Part shown: positions 5,322-13,857 of the stretch, piece after piece
How the letters are laid out: every line of letters begins with the position of its first letter
Numbering within the stretch: the stretch's first letter is position 1
DNA from: JAEHDI01 sp035455185
GTDB lineage: Bacteria > Acidobacteriota > Terriglobia > Bryobacterales > Bryobacteraceae
Direction: 5' to 3'
Length of the DNA stretch: 16,333 bases
Assembly (NCBI GenBank): GCA_035455185.1
Contig: DATIFQ010000462.1
Coordinates: 1 to 16,333, forward strand
Program-made: the position numbers and the translations under genes
The notes under the pieces: model-generated
The model's database searches: none
What the model saw: only the letters and a program-made list of their open reading frames with translations
Told to the model about the DNA's origin: nothing

Positions 5322-5966
5322 ATGCCTCGGAAGAACGCCTTCCACCCGCCGCTGCGAACAGCATTCGTAGCGGTTCTCCTGCTTGCGCAAGCCTCGCTAA
5401 TCCTGAGTGCGGCGGAAATTCCAAAAGGTACTCACGTCCTGCTGCGGATGGTGAACTCCGTCACCACCCGGACCGCCCGGGTGGGCGATCAAGTCTACAT
5501 GAGAACGGCAAGCCCCATGGGAGTCTCTGACAGGATCGTCGTGCCGGTGAACAGCTACGTGCAGGGCGTCGTCACGTCCTCCAGGCGCGGTGGGCGAGTC
5601 TCCGGCCGGGCGGAACTGGGCCTTCGGCTGGACACATTGACCCTTCCGGCGGGGAGGAGCTTCCGGCTTTCCTGTGGGCTTCAGTCGGTCGATGCTCAGG
5701 GATCGAGTCAGAGAGCCGAACCAGAGGGAGCCATCGACCAAGGGCCGGATCATGGCCGCGACGCCGCCAGAATCTTGATCACGGCCGGAACCGGAGCCGC
5801 CCTGGGAGCGGTGGTTGACCAGACGGTGCAGGGGGCCGCAATTGGGTCAGGCGCCGGCGGCGCTGTGGGACTGGCGACTGTTCTGCTCACGAGGGGGCGG
5901 GAAGTGGAACTGCGGCAGGGAGCGACTCTCGACGTGATCCTGGACCGGCCCCTGCTCATCGAGTAA
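5322..5966 (+). CDS. Secreted glycine-zipper protein of unknown function
   Basis: A 214-residue protein. Residues 1-31 are a signal peptide (two basic residues, hydrophobic stretch about 13-29, then SAAE). The first mature domain (about 32-120) begins IPKGTHVLLRMVNSVTTRTA and is beta-rich. It resembles domains often annotated as TrbI-like or as unknown secreted proteins in acidobacteria; the phrase asks for resistance of a bounded value but no catalytic residue is evident. Residues about 150-187 form a glycine-zipper segment (GTGAALGAVVDQTVQGAAIGSGAGGAVGLA) able to associate with membranes. The C-terminus (190-214) echoes the first strand pattern. It is probably periplasmic or outer-membrane associated. 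GAGGGGG gives a strong ribosome-binding site. It converges with the beta-propeller gene 20 nt downstream. Confidence 0.65.
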   Translation: MPRKNAFHPPLRTAFVAVLLLAQASLILSAAEIPKGTHVLLRMVNSVTTRTARVGDQVYMRTASPMGVSDRIVVPVNSYVQGVVTSSRRGGRVSGRAELGLRLDTLTLPAGRSFRLSCGLQSVDAQGSSQRAEPEGAIDQGPDHGRDAARILITAGTGAALGAVVDQTVQGAAIGSGAGGAVGLATVLLTRGREVELRQGATLDVILDRPLLIE

Positions 5967-5986
5967 GCCACCCGCACGATCGATCG

Positions 5987-7015
5987 CTACTGCAATCGCA
6001 ACACGAAGAACGAGGGGAGCGCCGGGCTTCGGTTGAGATCGTTCCCCCAACTGGACGCCGCGAGAATCCAACCACTGTCGTCCACCCATAGCGAGCGAAT
6101 CTCGATGGCCTCGGGCTCAGGGTGACTGGTCACCTCACGCAGGTTGATACTGGCCGCCAGGACCGGTGCATTCGGGCTCAAGTCGAAGACATCCACTGTG
6201 CCATTTTCGTTTCCGGCAATCAGCCACCGCTTGTCGGCGGAAAGGGCAACGGTGTTGGTGGAGGGACGGTCGATGAACTGTACCAGGTTCAGCGCATCGT
6301 CGTAAATCCAGATGCCCCGGCCGCAGCAACCCGGCGTCGTCTGGAAGAGCATCTGAATGTCGGCGTATAGAGCAACCTGCGACACCCTGCCGAGCAGATC
6401 GTCAGGGTTGGGGATAGCTCCAATACGCGCGCCGCTGGCGCGGTCGAACACCACCGTCAAGGCGGATTCCAGCGTTTGTCCGTATTGCTGAAGGATTGCG
6501 AATGTATTCTTGTCCATCCGGAATCCTAGTTCTCCTTGATTCAGCTCCGAGAGGTAGACCCGCTGTTCGTCAGCCGCCAACTGGCCTTGCCCGTGTGCAA
6601 CAAGGAGCTCGCCTCTGGTTTGCTTCTGGCGCACTTCCAGCGCGCTCAGTCCAAAACTTGACAGGGTCAGAACCTTCACGAGCGAGAAGGGTTGCCGCTT
6701 GTTGAATACGTAGAGAGTGCCGTCTGCCGAAGCGACGAAAAGATACTTATTGTCACCGCGGACGGCTGTGAGCGGAGCCCAACTCACATTGACGATGGCG
6801 ACGAGCGGAAAGCCCTTGGCATCATTGTGTTCCAGGATGAACAACCTTCCATCATTGGAAGCAAGATAAACCTGCTGGTGGTCGGCGTAGACCGCCTGAG
6901 GTGTGGTGAAACTCCCTTCGATCCCGTCCCTGGCGGAGACGAGGGAGAGTGTCTGCGCCATGCCCACGGGCAAGGCGGTGAGGGCGAGTAGCCCAGCGAG
7001 TGTCAACCTGGTCAT
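5987..7015 (-). CDS. Secreted beta-propeller protein
   Basis: A 342-residue protein with a signal peptide (MTRLTLAGLLALTALPVGMAQ). The remainder is made of repeated four-strand blades, recognised by recurring patterns such as QQVYLASNDGRLFILEH (about 47-63), KYLFVASADGTLYVFNK (90-106) and KRWLIAGNENGTVDVFDL (about 262-279). This is the WD40/YVTN/PQQ-like propeller class, used mostly for binding rather than catalysis, and likely periplasmic. About six or seven blades fit the length. A cysteine pair (PGCCGRG) sits in one loop. The start at 7015 is supported by GGGAGGGG a few nt upstream. TACAAT further upstream on the minus strand could be a -10 box, without a good -35. The ligand is unknown. 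Confidence 0.75.
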   Translation of the reverse strand: MTRLTLAGLLALTALPVGMAQTLSLVSARDGIEGSFTTPQAVYADHQQVYLASNDGRLFILEHNDAKGFPLVAIVNVSWAPLTAVRGDNKYLFVASADGTLYVFNKRQPFSLVKVLTLSSFGLSALEVRQKQTRGELLVAHGQGQLAADEQRVYLSELNQGELGFRMDKNTFAILQQYGQTLESALTVVFDRASGARIGAIPNPDDLLGRVSQVALYADIQMLFQTTPGCCGRGIWIYDDALNLVQFIDRPSTNTVALSADKRWLIAGNENGTVDVFDLSPNAPVLAASINLREVTSHPEPEAIEIRSLWVDDSGWILAASSWGNDLNRSPALPSFFVLRLQ

Positions 7016-7249
7016 CTGCCCCTCCCTACTTATGATGTGATTGTAGATCAGTTTTCGTTACACCTGCTCTCAGAGAACCACTCTTTTCTCAGCGCACCGG
7101 CGCGAAACCTGGTTGGCAGGTCCGGAGACCTACCCGATCGTCAAGTAGGGAATCGTTGATCGACAGTGTGGCGAAGGAGTCCTGTCCTGCGTCGGCGCAC
7201 TTACCGCTAGGATTTTCAACAGGCTCCTATTGTGCCGAGCGGAATCTTA

Positions 7250-8479
7250 CTACTGCGAGCCGGCCGGCTTGCGCCTGGCGAGCAGGAGGTTTGAAGGGAC
7301 TCGCGAGAAGCCGTAGCCAATGTGAAAGCCGAGTGGCTTCGCTCCGCCGCTCTCGTACGCCTTCCTCAAATCCGGCTCTTCCCGCCAGCGGAAGCTGCCA
7401 TATGGGCGGGTATACTCGCCGTACAGTTGGACCTGCCAGCCCGCCGTATCGAAGAAGCGATACGGAATACCTGAATCATCTTGCAGGATTACGCTGCTGC
7501 CCACCAGGACCCGGTCACGAATAATTGAAAACGCCGGGTCGTGCGGCATGTAGGACGTCGCCTTGAGGAATGTTGTCATTCCCCGCAACTCCTCCAAATA
7601 CGCGAGAAACGGCTTGTTCTCTCTGAGCCGCTCGTCGGACAAGTTGACCGAGAAGTAAAAGAGCTTCTGCGCCGGGCCGTTCGCATCCGAACGGAAGTCG
7701 ATCTCCACTCCCTTGTCGCCGATTCTGCCTGGCGCCTTATAGTCAGCGGCGCGTTCAACAACGCGCCCATCCGCATCCAGGCGCACATACTGGTATCCGA
7801 GGATTGTATGGTGCGTCCGTGCGAGCAAAAGGAGAATGGGCGGCAACAACCCGTCGGTCACCTGGCCTCGGAACTCCCGGTCCATCTCTCGGGTAATAAA
7901 GAAGCTGCGCTCTAGTTCGGAAGATACGGAATCCCGCACCTCCGTCAGATATTTGGACAGGTCTCCCTTGGCGACTTGCTTTGGCGTGGGCAGCGTGCCC
8001 GCGGGCTCGAGTCCCACCATCACGTACACCGGGCTGTCCGGGAAGAATACCGTTGCCATCAGGACGTCCGGACCGCTGAAGGGGTAGAAGACAAGGGAGG
8101 TCCCGGCCGGTAGACCGCTTAGTTCCTTCTTCTGGAATTGGCGCATCGCCGGAAGCCACTCGTTCTCAACTTTCCTCCAGAGCGAGTCCAGTTCCCGGCG
8201 GTGGACATTCCACCCATCCTTGCGCTCCAGGCTCGTGAACTGGCTAGCCTTGTCGCCCGGCAGGCCGGCAAGGAATCGGCCCAGGTCGTCAGCGGCGCTG
8301 CGGGGAGGCGCCGACCCGGACAATTGAGGCGCAGGGGAGGCTTGCTCGACGTTCGCGGGGGACCGCCCGCACGCAATCAAGACCACTGCGAGAACGAGCG
8401 TGAGAAACGATGCCGGTTGCAGCAAAAGTGCGGCCGCCCTCTCACCATGCTCGCGACTCAAAGCAGGCGAAGTCTCCAT
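7250..8479 (-). CDS. Conserved lipoprotein of unknown function
   Basis: A 409-residue protein. Hydrophobic residues 22-36 end in the lipobox LIAC with cysteine 37, so it should be lipid-anchored. The chosen ATG (8479) has GGAG 6 nt upstream; a TTG 51 nt earlier lacks one. The mature protein has a helical segment (about 55-115), then YPFSGPDVLMATVFFPD (about 130-146), a phrase I associate with uncharacterised bacterial lipoproteins. After this come long helical and beta segments with no metal-binding or catalytic signature that I recognise. The C-terminus (about 330-400) is rich in aromatic residues (FDTAGWQVQLYGEYTRPYGSFRW). It is encoded downstream of the oxidase-like gene on the same strand with a 166-nt gap, so co-transcription is possible. 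Function is unknown. Confidence 0.7.
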   Translation of the reverse strand: METSPALSREHGERAAALLLQPASFLTLVLAVVLIACGRSPANVEQASPAPQLSGSAPPRSAADDLGRFLAGLPGDKASQFTSLERKDGWNVHRRELDSLWRKVENEWLPAMRQFQKKELSGLPAGTSLVFYPFSGPDVLMATVFFPDSPVYVMVGLEPAGTLPTPKQVAKGDLSKYLTEVRDSVSSELERSFFITREMDREFRGQVTDGLLPPILLLLARTHHTILGYQYVRLDADGRVVERAADYKAPGRIGDKGVEIDFRSDANGPAQKLFYFSVNLSDERLRENKPFLAYLEELRGMTTFLKATSYMPHDPAFSIIRDRVLVGSSVILQDDSGIPYRFFDTAGWQVQLYGEYTRPYGSFRWREEPDLRKAYESGGAKPLGFHIGYGFSRVPSNLLLARRKPAGSQ

Positions 8480-8645
8480 TCTTGTCTCCGGAAGAGCTTG
8501 AGTATCCCTCACGCACGACTTGCGCTTCAAGCGGCAGGCTCACGAGAGTACGTTGAGCGGCCGCAATGTGCCCGTCACCATGGAGTTACAGGAGGACTTC
8601 GAGGATCTCTGCGCTTCGTTGAACGGGCGCAGCGTTGATGCCCGA

Positions 8646-9035
8646 TCACCCTTGGGACGCCCGACCGGTCGCGCCGTGAAGGTACAGATTGATGGTGAAC
8701 GTAATCAGTGACAGCAACACAAGGATCGACCCCACGCCGATTACCTTCTCCGCTCCCGTGTACCCGTAAGTGAAGAGTCCGAGACTGATCATCATCACGG
8801 GCAAACCGATGTTGTGGCCCCAGAAATGCCAAGCCGACAGCCTGCTCTCGCCGCAACGCGGGAGCACGGTGTACACAATGCCCGTAATTGCCATGGTGGC
8901 CCACCCCAGCAAGGTGATGTGGGCATGCACGGAGGAAAGGGTGAAGTCGTGTGACACCGCCATCGCGACGCCCATCACGAGTCCGAGCAGCATGTAGAGA
9001 GATGCGATTTTCACCAACCTGATTCCAAGTTTCAT
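8646..9035 (-). CDS. Stand-alone haem-copper oxidase subunit I-like protein
   Basis: A 129-residue integral membrane protein with four predicted helices (about residues 8-27, 40-58, 75-93 and 97-119). The segment SSVHAHITLLGWATMAITGI (34-53) matches the first haem-ligand region of NorB/cbb3-type oxidase subunit I, with His37 and His39; His70 and His74 follow helix 2. Full-length catalytic subunits have 12 or more helices, so this belongs to the short, four-helix relatives found outside oxidase operons, whose role is not settled. A haem-binding or oxygen/NO-related function is an inference. The start at 9035 is chosen over an upstream frame because GGAAG precedes it and the family begins here. 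It is divergent from the polysaccharide cluster, sharing a region with a CRP/FNR-like palindrome. Confidence 0.7.
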   Translation of the reverse strand: MKLGIRLVKIASLYMLLGLVMGVAMAVSHDFTLSSVHAHITLLGWATMAITGIVYTVLPRCGESRLSAWHFWGHNIGLPVMMISLGLFTYGYTGAEKVIGVGSILVLLSLITFTINLYLHGATGRASQG

Positions 9036-9083
9036 GTCTTCCTTCACCTTCCTAGGACTTTGAGGCCGGGGTCCGAATTCGTC

Positions 9084-9099
9084 TGTGACTGTGGTCACG
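9084..9099. promoter_or_regulatory. CRP/FNR-type operator candidate
   Basis: TGTGA (9084-9088), six bases, TCACG (9095-9099): nine of ten positions match the classical CRP palindrome TGTGA-N6-TCACA. Its centre lies about 38-41 bases before the start expected from the -10 box at 9117-9122, which is the class II activator position. It also lies 49 nt upstream of the oxidase-like start codon on the other strand, so it could serve either gene. Confidence 0.45.
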
Positions 9100-9116
9100 A
9101 GGCCGATGGTTTGGGA

Positions 9117-9122
9117 TAGAAT
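9117..9122 (+). promoter_or_regulatory. Candidate -10 box (TAGAAT)
   Basis: TAGAAT ends 26 nt before the ATG at 9149. The -35 position (GTCACG) is poor and overlaps the CRP/FNR-like palindrome, as expected for an activator-dependent promoter. Confidence 0.4.
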
Positions 9123-9148
9123 CACGGTTGCAACTGGAGCCAAGTACC

Positions 9149-10474
9149 ATGCAGAGACGACATTTTCTTGGAAGCCTTCCGCTGGCAATCGCCGCCGGCG
9201 GTGCGATGCGGGCCGAAGTTGAACCGAAAGCGCCCGTGGTGACGAATCCCCGGGCCACCGCAGGCGATCCGGTGGAGCCGAAGTGGGAGTCCGCCATCAC
9301 CCTCACGGTTGGGCCGCAGAAGGCGGACCTCACCGGATCGGATCACAAAGTGATCCAGGCGGCTGTGGATTACGTCGCACGGCTCGGCGGAGGAACGGTT
9401 CACATCCTGCCGGGAACCTACCGGATGAGGAACGCCGTATACCTGCAATCCCGCGTGCGGATTCTCGGTAGCGGCGACGAGTCCGTGCTGATCAAGGAAC
9501 CGTCGGTCAAGACGAATCTCGCCTCCAACTCCGACTGGTACGACCAGGAGGTGACGCTGGAAGACGCCGCGGGCTTCGAAATCGGCGACGGCGTGGTCCT
9601 TAGGACGCGCAACCCGCACAACGGCAGCTTCGATACTTACAAGCGCACGCTCATCGCGCGCAGCGGTAACCGATTCAAGCTAAACGAGATGCTGGTGGAG
9701 AACTTCTGGGTTCGGGAAGGCGCAACTGCCGCAACACTGTTCGCCCTGTTCGACGGGATGCACGTCTCGGACGTGACGATCGAGAACATCACGCTCGACG
9801 GCAACAAGAGCGCGAACGAGTTCCTGAACGGCAACTACGTGGGGTGTATCTTCCTCCGGGAGAGCAACCGCATTCACATGCGCAGGGTGGCGGCCCGCAA
9901 TTTCAACGGCGACGCGATCAGTTGGCAGGTCTGCCACGACGTGCGGGTCGAGAACTGCCACAGCCACGACAACGGCGGTTACGGCGTGCATCCCGGGTCC
10001 GGATCGCAGCGGACCGTAGTGGTGAATAACCGACTCGAGCGCAATGAAATCGGCTTCTTTTTCTGCTGGGGAGTCAGATGGGGACTGTGTGAAGGGAACA
10101 CCATACTCGACAACCGAAAATTCGGCGTCTCGGTGGGCCACAACGATACCGACAATCTGATCTGCAAGAACGATATCCAGCGGAGCGGCCAGGTGGGGGT
10201 GCTTTTCCGGCAGGAGCACGGTCCCACGTTTTCGCCGAACCGCAACCGTCTCGAAGAGAACCGGATCATCGACAGCGGCGCGGAGAAAGGCATCGGCGTC
10301 AAGGTCGAGGGACAGACGCAGTCGGTCGAGATTGCGCGCAACGAGATTCGGGAAAACCGCCAGCAGGCCGAGCGTGTGGGTATTCTGATCGAAGCCGACG
10401 CCACCGACATCCGCCTGTCCGGAAACATTATCGAAGGTTTTGCGCAGCCGGTCGCCGACCTGAGAAAGACATAG
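9149..10474 (+). CDS. Tat-exported right-handed beta-helix protein
   Basis: A 441-residue protein. The N-terminus MQRRHFLGSLPLAIAAGG is a twin-arginine signal, so it should be exported folded. Residues about 60-100 (VIQAAVDYVARLGGGTVHILPGTY) are the usual N-cap of pectate-lyase-superfamily beta-helix proteins. From about 200 to the end, short repeats of the PbH1/NosD kind follow one another, with asparagine ladders (VENCHSHDNGGYGV, CEGNTILDNRKFGVSV, CKNDIQRSGQVGVLF). Such proteins bind or cleave acidic polysaccharides (lyase, hydrolase or epimerase); the reaction cannot be told from sequence alone. The ATG at 9149 is preferred over a TTG at 9128 because it starts the Tat motif and has GGAG upstream. 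The next gene begins 14 nt downstream, so the two form an operon. Confidence 0.75.
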   Translation: MQRRHFLGSLPLAIAAGGAMRAEVEPKAPVVTNPRATAGDPVEPKWESAITLTVGPQKADLTGSDHKVIQAAVDYVARLGGGTVHILPGTYRMRNAVYLQSRVRILGSGDESVLIKEPSVKTNLASNSDWYDQEVTLEDAAGFEIGDGVVLRTRNPHNGSFDTYKRTLIARSGNRFKLNEMLVENFWVREGATAATLFALFDGMHVSDVTIENITLDGNKSANEFLNGNYVGCIFLRESNRIHMRRVAARNFNGDAISWQVCHDVRVENCHSHDNGGYGVHPGSGSQRTVVVNNRLERNEIGFFFCWGVRWGLCEGNTILDNRKFGVSVGHNDTDNLICKNDIQRSGQVGVLFRQEHGPTFSPNRNRLEENRIIDSGAEKGIGVKVEGQTQSVEIARNEIRENRQQAERVGILIEADATDIRLSGNIIEGFAQPVADLRKT

Positions 10475-10488
10475 GTTCAAAGGCACGC

Positions 10489-12228
10489 ATGAGATCACTA
10501 TTCGTTGCGGTTACGGGATTCTGGCTTTGCGCCGGCGCGAGTGCCGCGGAACTACCCGGCAAATACTTCCAACTGATGCAGGCGGGAATCGCACCCGTGG
10601 AGAACCGATTCGCCGAAGGTGACCCCGGCGACCTGGCGATGCTCGAGAAGCAGCCCGGCTGGCGTCATTTCCCGCACGCGCTGCTCGTCGCAGCGGTGCT
10701 TTACACGAAGCGAAATCCCGCAAACACGCGCTATCACGACGCAAAGATGCTGGCTCTGGCGAAGAAGATCGGAGACTTGGTGGCCAAGGAGAACCAGACA
10801 GGCGCCTTCACCAAGCGCCTTGACCATCACCGGGACCTCTACATGTGGCTGGAGGCTTACCGGGTGCTCGAAAAAGATCTGGAGCCCGACCGGCGGGCGG
10901 CATGGCGCAGCGAGATCGAGAAGAACCTCGAGGAGCTTTCGGCCGACGTGGCGCCGCGAGTTGACTTCGGCGCTTATATCTCACCGTTTATCGGAACCTC
11001 TCCGAATCATTACTCGCTCTGGTCCTCGACACTGCACATGGGCGGTATCGTGTTCGGAAACCGTGCCTGGCGAGACCTCGGCGCGCGCGTCATGCACCGG
11101 TTCGTAGCCGAGGAGCAGGCGCCTGACGGCTATTGGGGCGAGCACGATATCACCGGTCCCACCACCGGGTACGATAACCTGACGATGACCGCTGCCGCCC
11201 TGTACTACGAGAACAGCAAGGACCCCGCGGCGCTCGAGGCCCTGCGGCGCTCCAACGACTTCCATACGCACTTCACCTATCCCGACGGGAGGCCGGTAGA
11301 GGTCGTCAACGACCGGAACCGCTACTGGGAAGTGAATGCGTGGGGGCACTTCGGGTTCTCTCATTTCCCGGATGGCCGGCGGTTCGCCGCCTTTCTTGCG
11401 TCGCATTTTGAGGAAGATCACCTCGACATCGAAGATCTGGGCAGGGTCGCGCAGAGCGCTCTGTACTACCACAACGGGCCGTCGTCGCCGATTCCACAAG
11501 ACTCGAAGAGCGACGTCTACCGGATGAAGCGAGCCACGGCGGGCATCCGAAAGAGCGGCCCGTGGGTGGTTTGCCTCTCGGGACTGATCAGCACCCAGGC
11601 GCCGACCAACCAGTTCTACCTGGACCGGCAAGGGCATGTCAGCGTATTCCACGAGAAGGCCGGCCTGATCATCACCGGCGCAAATTCGAAACGTCAGCCG
11701 GAGCTGGCCACGTTTTGGGAGAAATTGGAGGGAGAGACCTACCACATGCCGCAAGCGGCGCGCCTGCGCATGGCTGGAACGGAGGACCGCCTCTCACTGG
11801 CGTACAACTCATTCTTCAGTGACCTCTATGTCCCCGCTCCGAAGGGACCGGACGTCGAGTTGAAATTCCGTGTGACTCCGAAGGGCCGCCGCGACGACGG
11901 ATCCCTAAACCTTCAGGTATGCCTCAAGGCCGGGGAGACGCTGGAGACGGGATCCGGCAAACAGCTCACCGTCGGCACGGACAATATCGAACTAGGGGCG
12001 GCGGAACTGGGCGGCTGGATCCGGCATCGCAGCTGGACGCTGAAGCTCGACCCGGGGGCGCGCCTGTCCTGGCCGGTTTACCCTTTCAATCCGTACGGGA
12101 ACGGTCCCGAGAAGAGCCTGAGGAACGCTGTCGCCGTTGTCTCCGTGCCCATTCAGGCGAACAGGCCTTCCGGGCAGGCCTATGGCGCGGGCGTGCAGGA
12201 GATCTCATTCACAGTGCGGGTTGAATAA
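10489..12228 (+). CDS. Secreted polysaccharide-lyase-like protein
   Basis: A 579-residue protein with a signal peptide (residues 1-20, ending ASAAE). Residues about 25-300 are helical with repeated aromatic/glycine turns (TSPNHYSLWSSTLHMGG near 169-185, APDGYWGEHDITGPTTGYDNL near 210-230), consistent with an alpha/alpha toroid. Residues about 340-579 are beta-rich, including GHVSVFHEKAGLIITG, consistent with a beta-sandwich. This order is that of heparinase II/III-like and related polysaccharide lyases, and Asn-His-Tyr near 172-174 and the WGEHD segment are candidates for active-site residues. The family call is by architecture and not certain; a structural rather than catalytic role is possible. 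It is probably periplasmic. It is co-transcribed with the beta-helix gene (14-nt gap), suggesting they act on the same glycan. Confidence 0.6.
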   Translation: MRSLFVAVTGFWLCAGASAAELPGKYFQLMQAGIAPVENRFAEGDPGDLAMLEKQPGWRHFPHALLVAAVLYTKRNPANTRYHDAKMLALAKKIGDLVAKENQTGAFTKRLDHHRDLYMWLEAYRVLEKDLEPDRRAAWRSEIEKNLEELSADVAPRVDFGAYISPFIGTSPNHYSLWSSTLHMGGIVFGNRAWRDLGARVMHRFVAEEQAPDGYWGEHDITGPTTGYDNLTMTAAALYYENSKDPAALEALRRSNDFHTHFTYPDGRPVEVVNDRNRYWEVNAWGHFGFSHFPDGRRFAAFLASHFEEDHLDIEDLGRVAQSALYYHNGPSSPIPQDSKSDVYRMKRATAGIRKSGPWVVCLSGLISTQAPTNQFYLDRQGHVSVFHEKAGLIITGANSKRQPELATFWEKLEGETYHMPQAARLRMAGTEDRLSLAYNSFFSDLYVPAPKGPDVELKFRVTPKGRRDDGSLNLQVCLKAGETLETGSGKQLTVGTDNIELGAAELGGWIRHRSWTLKLDPGARLSWPVYPFNPYGNGPEKSLRNAVAVVSVPIQANRPSGQAYGAGVQEISFTVRVE

Positions 12229-12303
12229 CGCGACCGGGCCTGCTGCCGGGTATCAAATGACCTGCAGCCAGCTTGTAAAGGGCAGGCCCGCTTGACGCCG
12301 TGA

Positions 12304-12309
12304 TAGAAT
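12304..12309 (+). promoter_or_regulatory. Candidate -10 box (TAGAAT)
   Basis: TAGAAT lies 36 nt before the ATG at 12346, in the context GATAGAATC, which is identical to that before the gene at 9149. No -35 is recognisable at 16-18 nt. It would give the third gene of the cluster its own transcript. Confidence 0.35.
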
Positions 12310-12345
12310 CCGAGCGCTCGGAGGATTTCGGGCAAGGAGGTCGAA

Positions 12346-13794
12346 ATGTCTGGAAGGCAGCATTCTTTCACTCGCCGGCAGTTTATGGCGGCGTCAGGGG
12401 CCGCTTTGAGCATGACTCGGGCAACACCGCTCGCGGCAGCCGGTAACGCGCCGGACGCTCCCTGGAGCGGCGCTGCGGTCGTCCGCAAGGTCTATCTCAC
12501 GGCGCGCCAAGCCAGTTGGCCTCGACCTGACATGAACCTCGATCAGGAAATCCGTGAGATCGAGGCCAACTTGGCGGAGGTGGAGCGCCGGTATCCGGGA
12601 CGGATTCGATTCACCGGCGGAGAGGTGCTGCGCGACCCCAACGACGTGGCGGCCTGGGCGGGAAACATGGGTGACGCGGACGCCGTTCTCGCGTTCAACA
12701 TGACGAACGGCGTTCTTCGGATGCTCGAAAAGGTGGTCGACTCGGGCAGGCCGATGCTGTTGTTCGCGAGGCCCTATGCCGGGCACGATTGGACGCACTG
12801 CTCTGCCTTCGGCCAGATGGGGAAGAAGGCGGACGTGATCGCGTCGAGCGATTACGCGGAACTTGATCCCTATGTCGACGCCTTCCAGACGATTCACCAC
12901 TTGCGCCACAGCAAAGTGCTTGTGATGGCGCCGGAGCGGTGGCGTCCGAACGGAGATGGTTACCGCCAGCAGTTCGGGACCACGTTCCAGTCTCCGACCT
13001 ACCTCGACCTCAAGGCCGGCTACGAGGCTGCCGACGTGAAGGAGGCGCAGAAGCTGGCGGACGAGTTCATTCGCGACGCAGCGAAAGTCGTGGAGCCTCC
13101 GCGGGAAGACATCGTTGACTCGATGCGGTTGTATCTCGCCATTCAGAACATGATGCAGCACGAGAACGCGAATGCGATCACGATCGACTGCCTGGGTGGG
13201 TTCGGCAGGCGCGAGCTGCCGGCGTATCCCTGCATCGCGTTCTCGAAGCTGAACGACACCGGCCAGTACGGTGTTTGCGAATGCGACCTCGAGTCGACCA
13301 TGACCCAGCTTCTGGTGACGTCGTTCTCCGCCAAGCCCGGCTTTGTCTCGGACCCGGTGTTCGACACAAGCCGCAATGAAGTGATCCATGCGCACTGTGT
13401 CTCGGCGACAGCGATGGAGGGCGTTGGCATGCCCGGAGCGCCGTACATGGTGCGTACCCACCTGGAGGACCACAAGGGCGTGTCGATGCAGGTGCTGCTG
13501 GACGCGAAAGGGCCGGTGACGGTTGCGCGGTTTACGGGACCGGACAAACTGCTGGTTTCGACCGGCGAAGCGGCCGGCAACGTCGACGACGAGCGCGGTT
13601 GCAGGACGAAGATCCGCACGAAGGTCACCGACGCGCGGAAGTTCCTCCGCAACTACGCGCTGGTCCGAACTTCCGGCGTGCAGCCTTCCAATACGCGCGA
13701 CCTGTTGCACAGGGTGGTCTTCTACGGGGACCACGTGGAAATGATCGAGCGGCTGGGGCGGCTGACCGGCTTCCAGGTGATGCACGAGGTGTAG
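12346..13794 (+). CDS. Tat-exported L-fucose-isomerase-like protein
   Basis: A 482-residue protein. FTRRQFMAASGAAL (8-21) is a clear twin-arginine signal. The rest has the layout of the L-fucose/L-arabinose isomerase superfamily: an N-terminal Rossmann-like part (about 45-160, with DADAVLAFNMTNGVLRMLEKVV) and a C-terminal part. In the latter, residues about 272-325 (ITIDCLGGFG, PCIAFSKLNDTG, CECDLESTMTQLL) and an HC pair (HAHCVSA) match conserved segments of that fold. Known members isomerise sugars in the cytoplasm with a divalent metal; an exported member is unusual, so activity on a free sugar in the periplasm is only an inference. AAGGAGG gives an excellent ribosome-binding site. It follows two secreted glycan-active candidates by 117 nt and converges with the DUF1028 gene. 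Confidence 0.65.
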   Translation: MSGRQHSFTRRQFMAASGAALSMTRATPLAAAGNAPDAPWSGAAVVRKVYLTARQASWPRPDMNLDQEIREIEANLAEVERRYPGRIRFTGGEVLRDPNDVAAWAGNMGDADAVLAFNMTNGVLRMLEKVVDSGRPMLLFARPYAGHDWTHCSAFGQMGKKADVIASSDYAELDPYVDAFQTIHHLRHSKVLVMAPERWRPNGDGYRQQFGTTFQSPTYLDLKAGYEAADVKEAQKLADEFIRDAAKVVEPPREDIVDSMRLYLAIQNMMQHENANAITIDCLGGFGRRELPAYPCIAFSKLNDTGQYGVCECDLESTMTQLLVTSFSAKPGFVSDPVFDTSRNEVIHAHCVSATAMEGVGMPGAPYMVRTHLEDHKGVSMQVLLDAKGPVTVARFTGPDKLLVSTGEAAGNVDDERGCRTKIRTKVTDARKFLRNYALVRTSGVQPSNTRDLLHRVVFYGDHVEMIERLGRLTGFQVMHEV

Positions 13795-13857
13795 GGCGGC
13801 GGACATCCGGACTTCCTGCGACGAGATTCAGCGGATTCTCTCCCACGGAACCCGCCG

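Noticed and set aside
9680..10498. 272-residue minus-strand frame
   Set aside because: Antisense shadow of the beta-helix gene, caused by GC-rich codon use.
12394..13806. 470-residue minus-strand frame
   Set aside because: It is the shadow of the FucI-like gene: histidine/arginine/valine-rich, with no family features, while the plus-strand product has a Tat signal and conserved motifs.
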